52,647 nt of DNA. It comes from Chitinophagales bacterium (GTDB taxonomy: Bacteria > Bacteroidota > Bacteroidia > Chitinophagales > Chitinophagaceae). This document shows, in pieces, positions 1-8,442 of this stretch (the first letter of the stretch is position 1; the number at the start of each line of letters is the position of its first letter). The stretch covers positions 1 through 52,647 of the forward strand of contig JAAFIK010000032.1 of assembly GCA_013298665.1 (NCBI GenBank). The letters run 5' to 3'. A model generated the notes under the pieces. That model saw nothing but the letters and a program-made list of their open reading frames with translations. It was not told where the DNA came from and ran no database searches. Position numbers and translations under genes: made by a program.

Positions 1-210
1 CCGGCGGCCAATCAGTTTTGCTGTTATTGGGGCTGGGTGTAGAAACAACCTGCTTTCATCCGGACAAACCAAACAAGTTTCAGATTTAGTCCTTAACTTA
101 GGGCATAATTTTCATCCGGCAGCGGTTTCCGGCAGGTGGAATAAAACCATGTCTGCGCAAAATCATGCCAATTGACCGTACAAACAAAATCAACTATATC
201 GCAAAACAGC

Positions 211-948
211 ATGAGAATAATCATATCAGCAATTGCTTTCATTTTTTCCCTGACCAATACCTTTGCCAAGGCTGCAGACAGCAACCTGCTGATCACCCGG
301 CTGACCGGTGATTTTTATATTTACACAACATACAATTTGTATAAGGGCGACAAAGTACCCGCCAATGGAATGTATCTTGTTACTGCCAAAGGTGTTGTTT
401 TATTCGACACACCCTGGGACACAACACAATTTCAACCATTGCTGGATAGCATAAAATTGAAGCACAATAAAAATGTGGTACTCTGTATCCCCACCCATTT
501 TCATGACGACAGAACAGGAGGGCTCGACTATTACCGGCGGCAGGGAATTAAAACCTATACCACCGTTCTTACAGACCAGTTGAGCAAAAAGAACAATAAA
601 AAAAGGGCTGAATACCTGATGGCAAAGGATACCGTTTTCAATATTGGAAAATATACTTTTGAAACCTATTACCCGGGAGAAGGCCATACACCCGATAATA
701 TTGTCATCTGGTTCAGGAAGCAAAAAATTCTTTACGGAGCCTGCCTGATTAAAAGTGTTGAAGACGAAGACCTGGGTTATCTTGGAGATGCCAATAAAAC
801 GGCATACGCCTCTACCATAAGAAATGTCCAGAAAAAATACCCGCAACCCGGATATGTTATTGTAGGACACGGTGACTGGACAAATGTAAAGTCATTGGAA
901 CATACCCGCGCTATGGCTGAGGAACTGAAAAGGAAGAACAGGAAGTGA
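211..948 (+). CDS. Subclass B1 metallo-beta-lactamase
   Basis: Exported zinc hydrolase expected to open the beta-lactam ring of penicillins, cephalosporins and probably carbapenems in the periplasm. All B1 zinc ligands are visible: HFHDDR (His96, His98, Asp100 from this start), the His of GEGHTPDN, the Cys of GACLIKS with the B1-type Lys three residues later, and the His of GHGDW. I chose the ATG at 211 because it starts directly with a signal peptide (MRIIISAIAFIFSLTNTFA); the in-frame ATG at 172 would put 13 polar residues in front. The mature length of about 225 residues is normal for B1 enzymes. No BlaI-type palindrome was found upstream, so control by the BlaI/M56 pair at 14.7 kb is not supported. 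The fold and class are firm; the substrate range is inference. Confidence 0.9.
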   Translation: MRIIISAIAFIFSLTNTFAKAADSNLLITRLTGDFYIYTTYNLYKGDKVPANGMYLVTAKGVVLFDTPWDTTQFQPLLDSIKLKHNKNVVLCIPTHFHDDRTGGLDYYRRQGIKTYTTVLTDQLSKKNNKKRAEYLMAKDTVFNIGKYTFETYYPGEGHTPDNIVIWFRKQKILYGACLIKSVEDEDLGYLGDANKTAYASTIRNVQKKYPQPGYVIVGHGDWTNVKSLEHTRAMAEELKRKNRK

Positions 949-1068
949 GCGATACGGCTTAAGTGAAGGAGATACCGGAGCGTGTTTATACAATGAGCCG
1001 GTGATGGGTAAGGCATAAGTTTTATCTTTACGCAACGGGCGGCTTTACGACAACTTAAACCGGCAACA

Positions 1069-1551
1069 ATGAAGAGAATAGTATTCGTAACTTTAACACT
1101 TGTAGCAACATTTTGTCTTGGGTTCGCTTTTAAGACAATACTGACAACAAAAAATAGTAAAATGAAAAGAGCCACAGGTATCGGGGGCATTTTTTTCAAA
1201 TGCAAAGACCCCAAAAAATTGACAGAATGGTACCAGAAGCACCTGGGGTTAGACACAAACCCTTATGGTGCAACCTTTGAGTGGTATGAAGGTGCAGACA
1301 GTACCAAAAAGGCACAAACCCAATGGACACCATTTCCTGAAACCACAAAGTATTTTGAACCATCCGCAAAGGAATTTATGATCAATTACAGGGTTGAAAA
1401 CCTGGAAGCCCTTGTTGAAGAATTTAAAAAGGAAGGCGTAACCATCCTGGATAAAATCGAAACCTACGATTATGGTAAGTTTATTCATATCCTCGATGCA
1501 GAGGGGAACAAAATCCAGTTGTGGGAACCAAAGCAAAAGTCATCAGTATAA
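1069..1551 (+). CDS. VOC-fold (glyoxalase/bleomycin-resistance-like) protein with N-terminal hydrophobic segment
   Basis: Single VOC domain of about 125 residues (from roughly residue 35), with the usual start (GIGGIFFKCKDPKKLTEWY) and end (GKFIHILDAEGNKIQLWEP). Such folds bind a metal and act as dioxygenases, isomerases or antibiotic-binding proteins; the substrate cannot be told from sequence. The first 25 residues form a signal-like hydrophobic helix (MKRIVFVTLTLVATFCLGFA), which is unusual because most VOC proteins are cytosolic. An internal ATG at 1162 would give the bare cytosolic domain, so the exported form depends on the start at 1069. It stands alone, about 120 bp after the metallo-beta-lactamase on the same strand. 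Confidence 0.75.
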   Translation: MKRIVFVTLTLVATFCLGFAFKTILTTKNSKMKRATGIGGIFFKCKDPKKLTEWYQKHLGLDTNPYGATFEWYEGADSTKKAQTQWTPFPETTKYFEPSAKEFMINYRVENLEALVEEFKKEGVTILDKIETYDYGKFIHILDAEGNKIQLWEPKQKSSV

Positions 1552-1644
1552 CGATTCCGGAAATCAAAGCGGAATGATAAAGGTTTGTGATGAAATGCTT
1601 CGCCCCTGCTGGCACCTCCCTGTTTTCAGTTCCGGGATAATCCC

Positions 1645-2730
1645 TCAATTGGCGATAACAAGCTTTACCAAGGCAGGCGCTGTTGCGCTGACCCGTCCAC
1701 CGGTAATGCAGAGAAGGTAGGTGCCCGCAGCCAAGTCGTGTACAGGAAGAATTAATTGTGGTGTATTCCGGCATTGCACGGTATGCGTGCGAAGGTACTT
1801 GCCGGTAATGGTACTGAACTGACAGGAGTACAGGCCATTCCACAAAATACCACTGGTGGACGAAAGGGTGATTTGTGACTGATGGGTGACGGGGTTGGGG
1901 TACGCCTGGTAAAGATTTGCGCCGTTGCTGCATACGCCCCGGACACTCTTCGTATCGCTGTATTGAACTTTACCATCAAGATCGATTGTTTTGAGCCTTA
2001 CCGGTACCGATGTATTGCTGCGTTCGGGAAGGGTGAAATTAAAGCTATACCAACCATTGCCTTTTGCAGCGAGTACGCCCATTTTCTGGTATTGCACACC
2101 ATCAATGGCCGCTTCAATTTCGTATTGTTTGACATTGTTTTCTGCTGCCGTGAGAAAACGGGTATTGATGGTACAGCCTGTTTTTGTTACTTCCCAGGCG
2201 GCAATTTGTACGGGGATGGTCTGGTTGGTAATGGTGTACTGGAGGGTAGCGTCGTTGTTATTGAGGTCCTCGTCTGTAATATTGATGGGTTGTATAGTGG
2301 TGATAATAGCTGATGTGCCAAGTACTGTACCCTTTACATTAAACTCCGCTGTTCCGGCAAAATCGCCCGGGAGGATGGCGATTTGCTGACCGGTAATGAT
2401 GCGCTCACCATTTACAAGAGCAGAGGTCCAGTTGAAATAATTGTTCAATGGCGCGGTAGTGAGATTAAACCCGGGATCCAGACCCATATTGAGGCCGAGG
2501 CCGATCTTAATCCTGAAACCGCCGGCAGGTATGGCATTCAACTGGTTGAGATTGAATACGGGTATCTTTAGCCGGATCACCTGATTGGGGGCAATAAAGT
2601 TGGCGTTTAATGAAATCCCGGCCATGGATGCAAGATCCATCTGACTCGTAGCCGGGTCTGCTGTAACCTGGCAACGCGCCTGCTGTGACAATCCTGCCCA
2701 CAACAGAAGGGCAAAAGCAATTTTTCTCAT
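1645..2730 (-). CDS. Secreted protein with T9SS C-terminal sorting domain (paralogue 1)
   Basis: Exported surface or extracellular protein of unknown function. It has a signal peptide (MRKIAFALLLWAGLSQQARC), an N-terminal half repeating themes such as IKIGLGLNMGLDPGFNL and ITTIQPINITDEDLNNNDATL, a fibronectin-like segment (VKQYEIEAAIDGVQYQKMG) and a type A T9SS sorting domain (AYPNPVTHQ ... HDLAAGTYLL). The ATG at 2730 begins the signal peptide; the upstream ATG at 2754 only adds eight residues. It lies 45 bp downstream of a same-strand paralogue with the same domain order, so the pair probably arose by tandem duplication and is co-transcribed. The N-terminal half resembles no enzyme I recognise; an adhesin or structural role is possible. 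Confidence 0.8.
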   Translation of the reverse strand: MRKIAFALLLWAGLSQQARCQVTADPATSQMDLASMAGISLNANFIAPNQVIRLKIPVFNLNQLNAIPAGGFRIKIGLGLNMGLDPGFNLTTAPLNNYFNWTSALVNGERIITGQQIAILPGDFAGTAEFNVKGTVLGTSAIITTIQPINITDEDLNNNDATLQYTITNQTIPVQIAAWEVTKTGCTINTRFLTAAENNVKQYEIEAAIDGVQYQKMGVLAAKGNGWYSFNFTLPERSNTSVPVRLKTIDLDGKVQYSDTKSVRGVCSNGANLYQAYPNPVTHQSQITLSSTSGILWNGLYSCQFSTITGKYLRTHTVQCRNTPQLILPVHDLAAGTYLLCITGGRVSATAPALVKLVIAN

Positions 2731-2775
2731 AATCATCCTGTTAACACCCGGCACGCAAATGATTGGCGTAACCCT

Positions 2776-3864
2776 TTAGTTTTTCTGAAAACGCAATACC
2801 ACGGGTGTTTCTGTTGTTTGTTCCTGCAGTTTGAGCAGGTACTGCCCGGCCGCGAGATGCCCGGTTGGATAACCGAATTGCTGTACATTAGCCAGGGTAA
2901 TGGTTTGCGAACGGATTACCCTGCCGGCAATATCCAATAAAGTCAGCACTATCCTGCCATTGAAGAGTCCCTTTGTGGTTTTAATGGTAACCTCCTGTTT
3001 CTCTTGCGGCAATGGGTTGGGGAAAAGGATGATATTGCCGTTTTCCTCGCAGGATCCCCTGACAGTCCTCACTTCGGTGTATTGTGTCCTGCCATCCAGA
3101 TCAACCGATTTTACCCTGATGTACAACAGTGGAGCTTTGATGGCATCGGTAATGGGAAAAAGATATTGGTAGTTGATGCTGCGGTTGGCCGGAAGCTGCC
3201 CCATTTTAGTGTATTGTATGCCATCGCGGCTGGCTTCTATTTCGTAGCGCGCTACATTAATTTCCCCCTCAGCCCCAAAATTAACCCGGATGCTGCAATC
3301 TTCTTTACGAGCTGCGATGCCCGTAAAATTTACCGGGATAGGTGCGATAACGGTATAGGGCAGAAAGGAGGTATTGTTGGCCGGGTTTTCATCAGAGAGG
3401 TTGACCGGTGAATTGTGGTTGGTTACCAGAAAATTTGTGGTGATCGTAGAATTGCCGAGAATGGTTCCTGCCACGCGGAAAAAGACGGTTACATTATAGC
3501 CTGCGGGCAGGTCGGCTATAAGATCGCCGGTGAGTTGCACCTGGCCATCGGAGTTATCGGCAGTCCAGGTAAAATACGCACTGGTATTGGTAGCGGCGAG
3601 ATCAAATGTGGGGTCTAATGCCAATTTAGATCCGAGGCCAATTTTTACTTTGCAGGTGCCTGCGGGCAGACCATTTACATTGTTGAGGTTGAGGATGGGT
3701 ACGCGCAGGAAGACGATGCTGCTTTGCGGAAGCTGCAACTCGTTGAGATTGACAGTGGCATTATCGGTAATGGCGATCTGGTTGAGTGCCGGATCAGCAA
3801 TCACCTGGCTGAACCCTGTTGCTGCTGAAAGCGCGAGTAAACTGAGGAGTAAAATCTTTTTCAT
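2776..3864 (-). CDS. Secreted protein with T9SS C-terminal sorting domain (paralogue 2)
   Basis: Exported protein of unknown function with a signal peptide (MKKILLLSLLALSAATGFSQ), a body sharing landmarks with the next gene (VIADPALNQI, LPAGTCKVKIGLGSKLALDPTFDL, YEIEASRDGIQYTKMGQL, IRVKSVDLDGRTQY) and a T9SS type A domain (LFPNPLPQEKQ ... GHLAAGQYLLKL). It is the first gene of a two-gene minus-strand unit. The paralogues match best in the middle and fibronectin-like parts and differ in the sorting domain. Upstream is a 303-base gap shared with the divergent GH125 gene, so both could respond to a common signal, though no shared operator is proven. Confidence 0.8.
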   Translation of the reverse strand: MKKILLLSLLALSAATGFSQVIADPALNQIAITDNATVNLNELQLPQSSIVFLRVPILNLNNVNGLPAGTCKVKIGLGSKLALDPTFDLAATNTSAYFTWTADNSDGQVQLTGDLIADLPAGYNVTVFFRVAGTILGNSTITTNFLVTNHNSPVNLSDENPANNTSFLPYTVIAPIPVNFTGIAARKEDCSIRVNFGAEGEINVARYEIEASRDGIQYTKMGQLPANRSINYQYLFPITDAIKAPLLYIRVKSVDLDGRTQYTEVRTVRGSCEENGNIILFPNPLPQEKQEVTIKTTKGLFNGRIVLTLLDIAGRVIRSQTITLANVQQFGYPTGHLAAGQYLLKLQEQTTETPVVLRFQKN

Positions 3865-4167
3865 GTAATCACTATTGTATTTGTTCTTGTGGTATTGTAT
3901 TTATTCTTTGCGATCCGGGTCATAGTAAGGAGTTATGTACAGCTTTTGCGAACAGTACATATATCAAGGCATGCTTAACAGGCAAAACAAATGCTGTGGC
4001 TAACGTAGTATTTTAAGGATACGGATCGGGCGTAAAAGTAGTTTTTTCTGTTCCGGGGGGCATTACTAAATTGTTATGGTTGTATTACTTTTTCCGGCAG
4101 AGGCCCTGTGGCGCGGAGAGCGTTGATTGGGTATTGTTCCGTACCTTAGTTGGCAAACCTTCCTGCT
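3865..4167. other. Divergent intergenic region with an inverted repeat
   Basis: This 303-base gap separates the T9SS gene pair (minus strand) from the GH125 gene (plus strand). I see no gene in it. The clearest structure is an inverted repeat, TATGTAC at 3934-3940 and GTACATA at 3955-3961, separated by 14 bases; it could be an operator or a small hairpin. A TACCTTAG at 4142-4149 is one base from the Bacteroidota -7 consensus and lies just before the GH125 start, but no matching -33 box is present. Confidence 0.4.
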
Positions 4168-5592
4168 ATGCAACGAAATGATTTTATCCGCTACACCAGT
4201 TTGCTGGGTGCGGGAGCTTTGCTGCGGCCTTTCGGCCTGTTTGCGCAAAAGGGTGCAGCAGATTTCCCGGTGGTACGGACGCCACTGGCCCAACGGAAGT
4301 TCCGGAGTGTGGCTGTGGAACAAGCCATTGCACGGTTTCACCAGCAGGCAGGCAATAAAGAACTTTGCTGGTTGTTTGAAAACTGTTTTCCCAATACCCT
4401 GGATACGACCGTAGATTTTTCGTGGACAGACGGGCGGCCGGATACGTATGTGATTACGGGGGATATTGATGCGATGTGGCTGCGCGACAGTACGGCACAG
4501 GTTTGGCCTTACCTGCACCTGGTGAAGGAGGATGAACCCCTGCGCCTGTTGATTGCCGGTGTGATCAACCGGCAGGTAAAAAATATATTGCTTGATCCGT
4601 ATGCGAATGCTTTTTATAAAGACCCCGCCAAACTGAGTGAATGGAAAGATGACCTTACAGAGATGAAACCGGGTATCCATGAACGCAAGTGGGAGATTGA
4701 TTCGCTTTGCTATCCTGTTCGCCTGAGCTATCATTACTGGCGGCAGACGGGTGATACTTTGCCTTTTGATGCCCAATGGAAAAAGGCGGCGCAATTGATT
4801 GTGCAGACATTCCGGGAGCAGCAACGCAAAACGCATAAAGGGCCATATCATTTTGAACGGCGTACGAGTTGGGCTACAGATGGCGTGCCGCTGGGCGGGT
4901 ATGGGTATCCGGCCAAACCGGTGGGCCTGATCCACAGTATGTTCAGGCCAAGCGATGATGCTACGGTTTTTCCATTTCTTATTCCGTCCAACTTTTTTGC
5001 AGTGGTAAGCCTGCGTCAACTGGCAGAACTGGCAAAAGCCATCTATAGCGATACCGCGATGGCCGCAGACGCGCTGGCACTGGCCACTGAAGTGGAAAAG
5101 GCTTTACAGCAATATGCGGTTGTACCCCACCCTGTATTTGGCAAAGTATATGCCTATGAAGTAAATGGCTATGGCAGTCACCACCTGATGGATGATGCAA
5201 ATGTACCCAGCCTGTTGTCGTTGCCTTACCTGGGCGCAGTATCGGCAAAGGATCCGGTTTATGTCAATACGCGTAAGTTCTTGCTGAGTGCAGATAATCC
5301 TTTTTTCTTTAAAGGCAAGGCGGGAGAAGGCATTGGCGGGCCGCATGCGGGGGTCGATCTGATCTGGCCGCTGAGTATCATCATCCGGGCACTGACGAGT
5401 ACGGATACAGCAGAGATCAGGCGCTGCATTGCTATCCTGCAGTGGTCGCACGCGGGTACGGGTTTTATGCACGAAACATTTCACAAAGACGATGCCGCGA
5501 AGTTTACACGGCATTGGTTTGCCTGGGCCAATACAATTTTTGGGGAACTGCTGTACAAGATGCTGGAGGAAAGGAAGGAGGTGTTGGGGTAG
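4168..5592 (+). CDS. Glycoside hydrolase family 125 (exo-alpha-1,6-mannosidase)
   Basis: GH125 enzymes remove terminal non-reducing alpha-1,6-linked mannose from N-glycans or yeast-type mannans by an inverting mechanism. The family hallmark ITGDIDAMWLRDSTAQVWPY lies near residue 100, and SYHYWRQTGDT, GYPAKPVGLIHSMFRPSDDA, DDANVPSLLSLPYLG and MHETFHKDDAAKFTRHWFAWAN follow in the usual order. The length of 474 residues is typical. The ATG at 4168 starts a Tat-like leader (MQRNDFIRYTSLLGAGALL) with R-N where twin Arg would be expected, so the export route is uncertain. A TTG at 4150 would only add six residues. Unusually, no SusC/SusD pair or other mannan-degrading gene is adjacent. Confidence 0.9.
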   Translation: MQRNDFIRYTSLLGAGALLRPFGLFAQKGAADFPVVRTPLAQRKFRSVAVEQAIARFHQQAGNKELCWLFENCFPNTLDTTVDFSWTDGRPDTYVITGDIDAMWLRDSTAQVWPYLHLVKEDEPLRLLIAGVINRQVKNILLDPYANAFYKDPAKLSEWKDDLTEMKPGIHERKWEIDSLCYPVRLSYHYWRQTGDTLPFDAQWKKAAQLIVQTFREQQRKTHKGPYHFERRTSWATDGVPLGGYGYPAKPVGLIHSMFRPSDDATVFPFLIPSNFFAVVSLRQLAELAKAIYSDTAMAADALALATEVEKALQQYAVVPHPVFGKVYAYEVNGYGSHHLMDDANVPSLLSLPYLGAVSAKDPVYVNTRKFLLSADNPFFFKGKAGEGIGGPHAGVDLIWPLSIIIRALTSTDTAEIRRCIAILQWSHAGTGFMHETFHKDDAAKFTRHWFAWANTIFGELLYKMLEERKEVLG

Positions 5593-5626
5593 GGGGTTGA
5601 TTGTCTGAAGAAGCAATAATTTGTAA

Positions 5627-5792
5627 CCAAAGAAGCTGTCTCAAAAGCAGGAATTGAAGGGTTACTATTTGATATTTTCTAATGTAACCGGTAATTGATA
5701 AACACCATTCAACAGAGGCTTTTACAGAAGTGATTTTTGAATCTTATTAAATAAAAAAGAGGCTGCTCATGCTTTTGAGACAGCCTCTTTGG
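5627..5792. repeat. 166-bp element bounded by 23-bp inverted repeats
   Basis: The arms at 5627-5649 and 5770-5792 are reverse complements with one mismatch (core GCTGTCTCAAAAGCA). The 120 bases between are AT-rich and hold no reading frame. The layout resembles a miniature inverted-repeat element or the remnant ends of an insertion sequence. GTAA occurs directly before the left arm and one base after the right arm, but this is too short to count as a target duplication. The right arm is also part of a terminator hairpin. The element sits between two convergent genes. Confidence 0.5.
5752..5792 (-). terminator. Rho-independent terminator of the protease gene
   Basis: AAAGAGGCTG (5756-5765) pairs with CAGCCTCTTT (5781-5790), and the inner CTCA/TGAG extends the stem. 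Read on the minus strand the hairpin is followed by a run of T, as expected for an intrinsic terminator about 40 bp after the protease stop. It may also stop transcripts arriving from the convergent GH125 gene. Confidence 0.65.
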
Positions 5793-5831
5793 CGTAATGA
5801 CTATGGAACTACTCCATTTGGATTGATCTGC

Positions 5832-7982
5832 TTATTCGATGATGACCTTGGTCAGTCTGGTTTCGTTGTCTCTGTCCACCTGCAGAATATAAACACCTTT
5901 GCGCAGTCCCTGTAGCGGGAGGTTGTATTGTGGATTCTTCGTGTCATTGAACCGCCATTGTTTTACCGGTAGGGTAGTATTCATTTCATAGAGAGACAAT
6001 ACGGTCTGTCCTTTTGAACGAACTACTCTTTTGGGGCGGAAAGACGTGGCTGCCGTTTCCGTTTCTTCTGCTGTTTTGTCCTGATCAGTAATGGCCGCGA
6101 GGCTGACATTGAGGTTGTTTTTAGCAGGATTGGGAGAGACGGCGAGGCGGAACTGCGGACAGGAGCTGAATACAGTTACCCCATCCTGGCGGGCAATACC
6201 ACAGGCATCGGTATAGTTAAGGCGAACGGTTCCTCCACCACGAACACTTATTTGTGCACTCGGTGAGTTGGGTGTATAAATGATGATCTGGCTATTGGTA
6301 CCTGTGGTGCCAACCGTCCAATTCCAGTTACTGCCATTGCTGGTCGGCGATGCGGTAAGCAGCCAGGGCTGGAAGGAACCGTTGCACCCTCCTTGCAACC
6401 CGCTGGTGATAGATACGGGAGCATTGACAGAAATGGTGCGGGAAATGCTTTGTGCAGCACATGTGCCGCCAAAAGATACTGTAGCTGTTATGGTTACAAA
6501 ACCTCTGCCTGTTGGGATTAGTGTCATTGAAGATCCGCTGGGAGAAATGTTAGCAAAGCCTGCATTGGCATTGGCCCAGGTAATTGTTGAACCTGCGGGT
6601 GCCCCGGTAAGACTATAAGTAGTGGGACTATTGCAGATTGATGCTGGTCCGTTGATGGTTAAGCCGAGTGCCCCGATAAGGCTGGAGATATTTGTTGTAT
6701 TAGTGGTTTGTGCACCGGTACCTAAAGGATCAAGCCAGTTGCTCAATCGTGTTTCATTGGTGCCGCCGCCTGCCCAGGAAAGATCAAAGCGTCCACCGAA
6801 CTTAGAAACCTGATCACATACGGGCAAACTCAACTGCGCAGTACTAATTCCAAAGTGTTGTGCGATGATCCTTCGGTTTTGATCAAAATATGGTCCGCCG
6901 GAAGAACCAGACTCCGTCGCACCCGCATCAATATTCAGCCGCCAGCAACTTAACGCTGCAATATTGGGGTGTATTACGGCAACGGGTGCATCGTTGTCCC
7001 TTGATATTTTCATCACATCTCCACCCGGGTGATGTATAATAGTGCCTTGTGTTATACCATTGGTATTTCTGCTCCAGCCAGCATAACTGATTCCTGAGTT
7101 TATCGAAGGAGTCTGGTTCATTTCGGTGAGCATAAAGTCCGTAGCTGCGGATCTTGCCCGAAGTGCAGAACCATTAAAAGTTAGTGTACTTCCTGTTTGA
7201 TTGGAGGTACAGCTTGTGTGATAATTCAGAAATGTATAGCGCCAGTTGGCAATATTACCATCGAAACAATGATCGGCTGTTAGTATAAAAGGCCGCGTAG
7301 TATTACAAGTATTCATGATCATTGCACCACTGCACCAAGCGGCACCATTCCCATTAAGTATCAGGGTTACTGCGTTTCTTTCATTTTCCCAACCGCTGCC
7401 TAATGGACATAATACATTGATATTGCAAGTTGCAGATCGTGCTGCTTCACTATTATCAGGTTGTAGGGTTTTGTAAACCGGTTTGTAACCATACGCCACA
7501 TTTGACGCGTGCAATAACAATTCATCTTTTGTGGCCAGTGGTGTCTTGATTTCCACGGTAAGGTATTCACCTTTGTACACCCAACTGCCCCAGGCCTTGT
7601 CTGTATTATTTTCAGCTTCGGTGATGGGGCCGGTAATCATATTGCCCTTTTCGTTATAGATGTACATTTCAGTACCCCGGGGCAGATAAAACTGATCAAA
7701 ATTTATACTGGCTGATAAGGCTCCACTGAGCAGTATGGTATATCTGGCGTAAGCATGAGTGGCATCATTTACCCATTTGGCAGTTTTGGCTATATTGAGG
7801 TCAACAGGTGTGGGATCGGCAATCTGAAACGGCTTGCTGCCGGAGTTTTTCTTATTATCTTCGGCCTCAGTATTAAGCAGGGCTTTAATATCTTTGGCGG
7901 GAAGCGTTAAATCAATGCGGCTGGCATAAGACCTGGCGTAATAACCTGCTTCGTCAATAGGTTTGTTGTTGTTGATTTTCAT
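5832..7982 (-). CDS. Trypsin-like (lysyl-endopeptidase-like) serine protease with T9SS sorting domain, no visible signal peptide
   Basis: S1-fold protease with the triad in order: His in LTADHCFDG (about residue 238), Asp in ATDFMLTEM (about 281) and Ser in ESGSSGGPYFD (about 360). Many Cys residues in the catalytic domain suggest disulfides, as in Achromobacter lyticus protease I. After it come an Ig/PKD-like domain (about 440-520), a Cys-containing second domain, and a T9SS type A domain (VSPNPAKNNLNVSL ... LQGLRKGVYILQVDR). A C-terminal T9SS signal needs Sec export, yet the frame begins MKINNNKPIDEAGYYARSY with no hydrophobic leader and has an in-frame stop 9 bases before the ATG. A TATTTTTG box on the minus strand (8009-8002) lies just upstream, so the short form may be what is expressed. 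An N-terminal truncation is the alternative. Confidence 0.85.
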   Translation of the reverse strand: MKINNNKPIDEAGYYARSYASRIDLTLPAKDIKALLNTEAEDNKKNSGSKPFQIADPTPVDLNIAKTAKWVNDATHAYARYTILLSGALSASINFDQFYLPRGTEMYIYNEKGNMITGPITEAENNTDKAWGSWVYKGEYLTVEIKTPLATKDELLLHASNVAYGYKPVYKTLQPDNSEAARSATCNINVLCPLGSGWENERNAVTLILNGNGAAWCSGAMIMNTCNTTRPFILTADHCFDGNIANWRYTFLNYHTSCTSNQTGSTLTFNGSALRARSAATDFMLTEMNQTPSINSGISYAGWSRNTNGITQGTIIHHPGGDVMKISRDNDAPVAVIHPNIAALSCWRLNIDAGATESGSSGGPYFDQNRRIIAQHFGISTAQLSLPVCDQVSKFGGRFDLSWAGGGTNETRLSNWLDPLGTGAQTTNTTNISSLIGALGLTINGPASICNSPTTYSLTGAPAGSTITWANANAGFANISPSGSSMTLIPTGRGFVTITATVSFGGTCAAQSISRTISVNAPVSITSGLQGGCNGSFQPWLLTASPTSNGSNWNWTVGTTGTNSQIIIYTPNSPSAQISVRGGGTVRLNYTDACGIARQDGVTVFSSCPQFRLAVSPNPAKNNLNVSLAAITDQDKTAEETETAATSFRPKRVVRSKGQTVLSLYEMNTTLPVKQWRFNDTKNPQYNLPLQGLRKGVYILQVDRDNETRLTKVIIE

Positions 7983-8442
7983 TGCAAATTATTGTGTCTA
8001 TCAAAAATAACTTGCTGGTTATAAGTGTGCCATCGGCACTGGTGTATCAGGTGTGATCTCTTGTTGTATGGATGTTTATAAAATACTTTAGCGTTTTAAT
8101 ACAACAATAAAAAAATAAAATAGTTGATGGGGATGACCCGGTTTTTTGACTGGTTTTACGCGGTTGTTGTGGCGGGGCGGGACTTTGTTGCCATTGCAGT
8201 ACTGTAGAGACAAGCCGCGATAAGGGGATCATTATAATACAGGATCAGGGATAGTAAATTCTTTTTTAATCAGCACATCCTGCAAATGTAAAAGACCAGA
8301 AATATAATGATTACTAATGGTTTTGCTAATGAAAATTTGCTGGAAGTAAGTTCAGTATAACCAGGTGGCAACAGTTCCTGCTCAGGTAGTGTGTATATTT
8401 TTTGGCTGATCCTTCGTAATACCCAGAATATACCCTGTCCCG
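7983..8442. other. 460-base gap upstream of the protease
   Basis: No gene is supported here. I translated the minus strand in search of a missing protease signal peptide and found none in any frame; the one open stretch (8232 to 8047) encodes a Pro/Ser/Gln-rich segment without a leader. Two -7-like boxes are present on the minus strand: TATTTTTG (8009-8002), 19 bases before the protease ATG, and TACATTTG (8290-8283). Neither has a convincing -33 TTTG. Confidence 0.4.

Noticed and set aside
211..948. Metallo-beta-lactamase as target of BlaI
   Set aside because: No CTACTAAT-type palindrome was found in the 210 bases upstream.
4066..5019. 317-codon open frame on the minus strand opposite GH125
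   Set aside because: Basic, low-complexity translation without a recognisable domain; a shadow of the GH125 gene.
8047..8232. 61-codon minus-strand frame as a missing protease leader
   Set aside because: Pro/Ser/Gln-rich, lacks a hydrophobic core and ends in a stop 64 bases before the protease start in a different frame.
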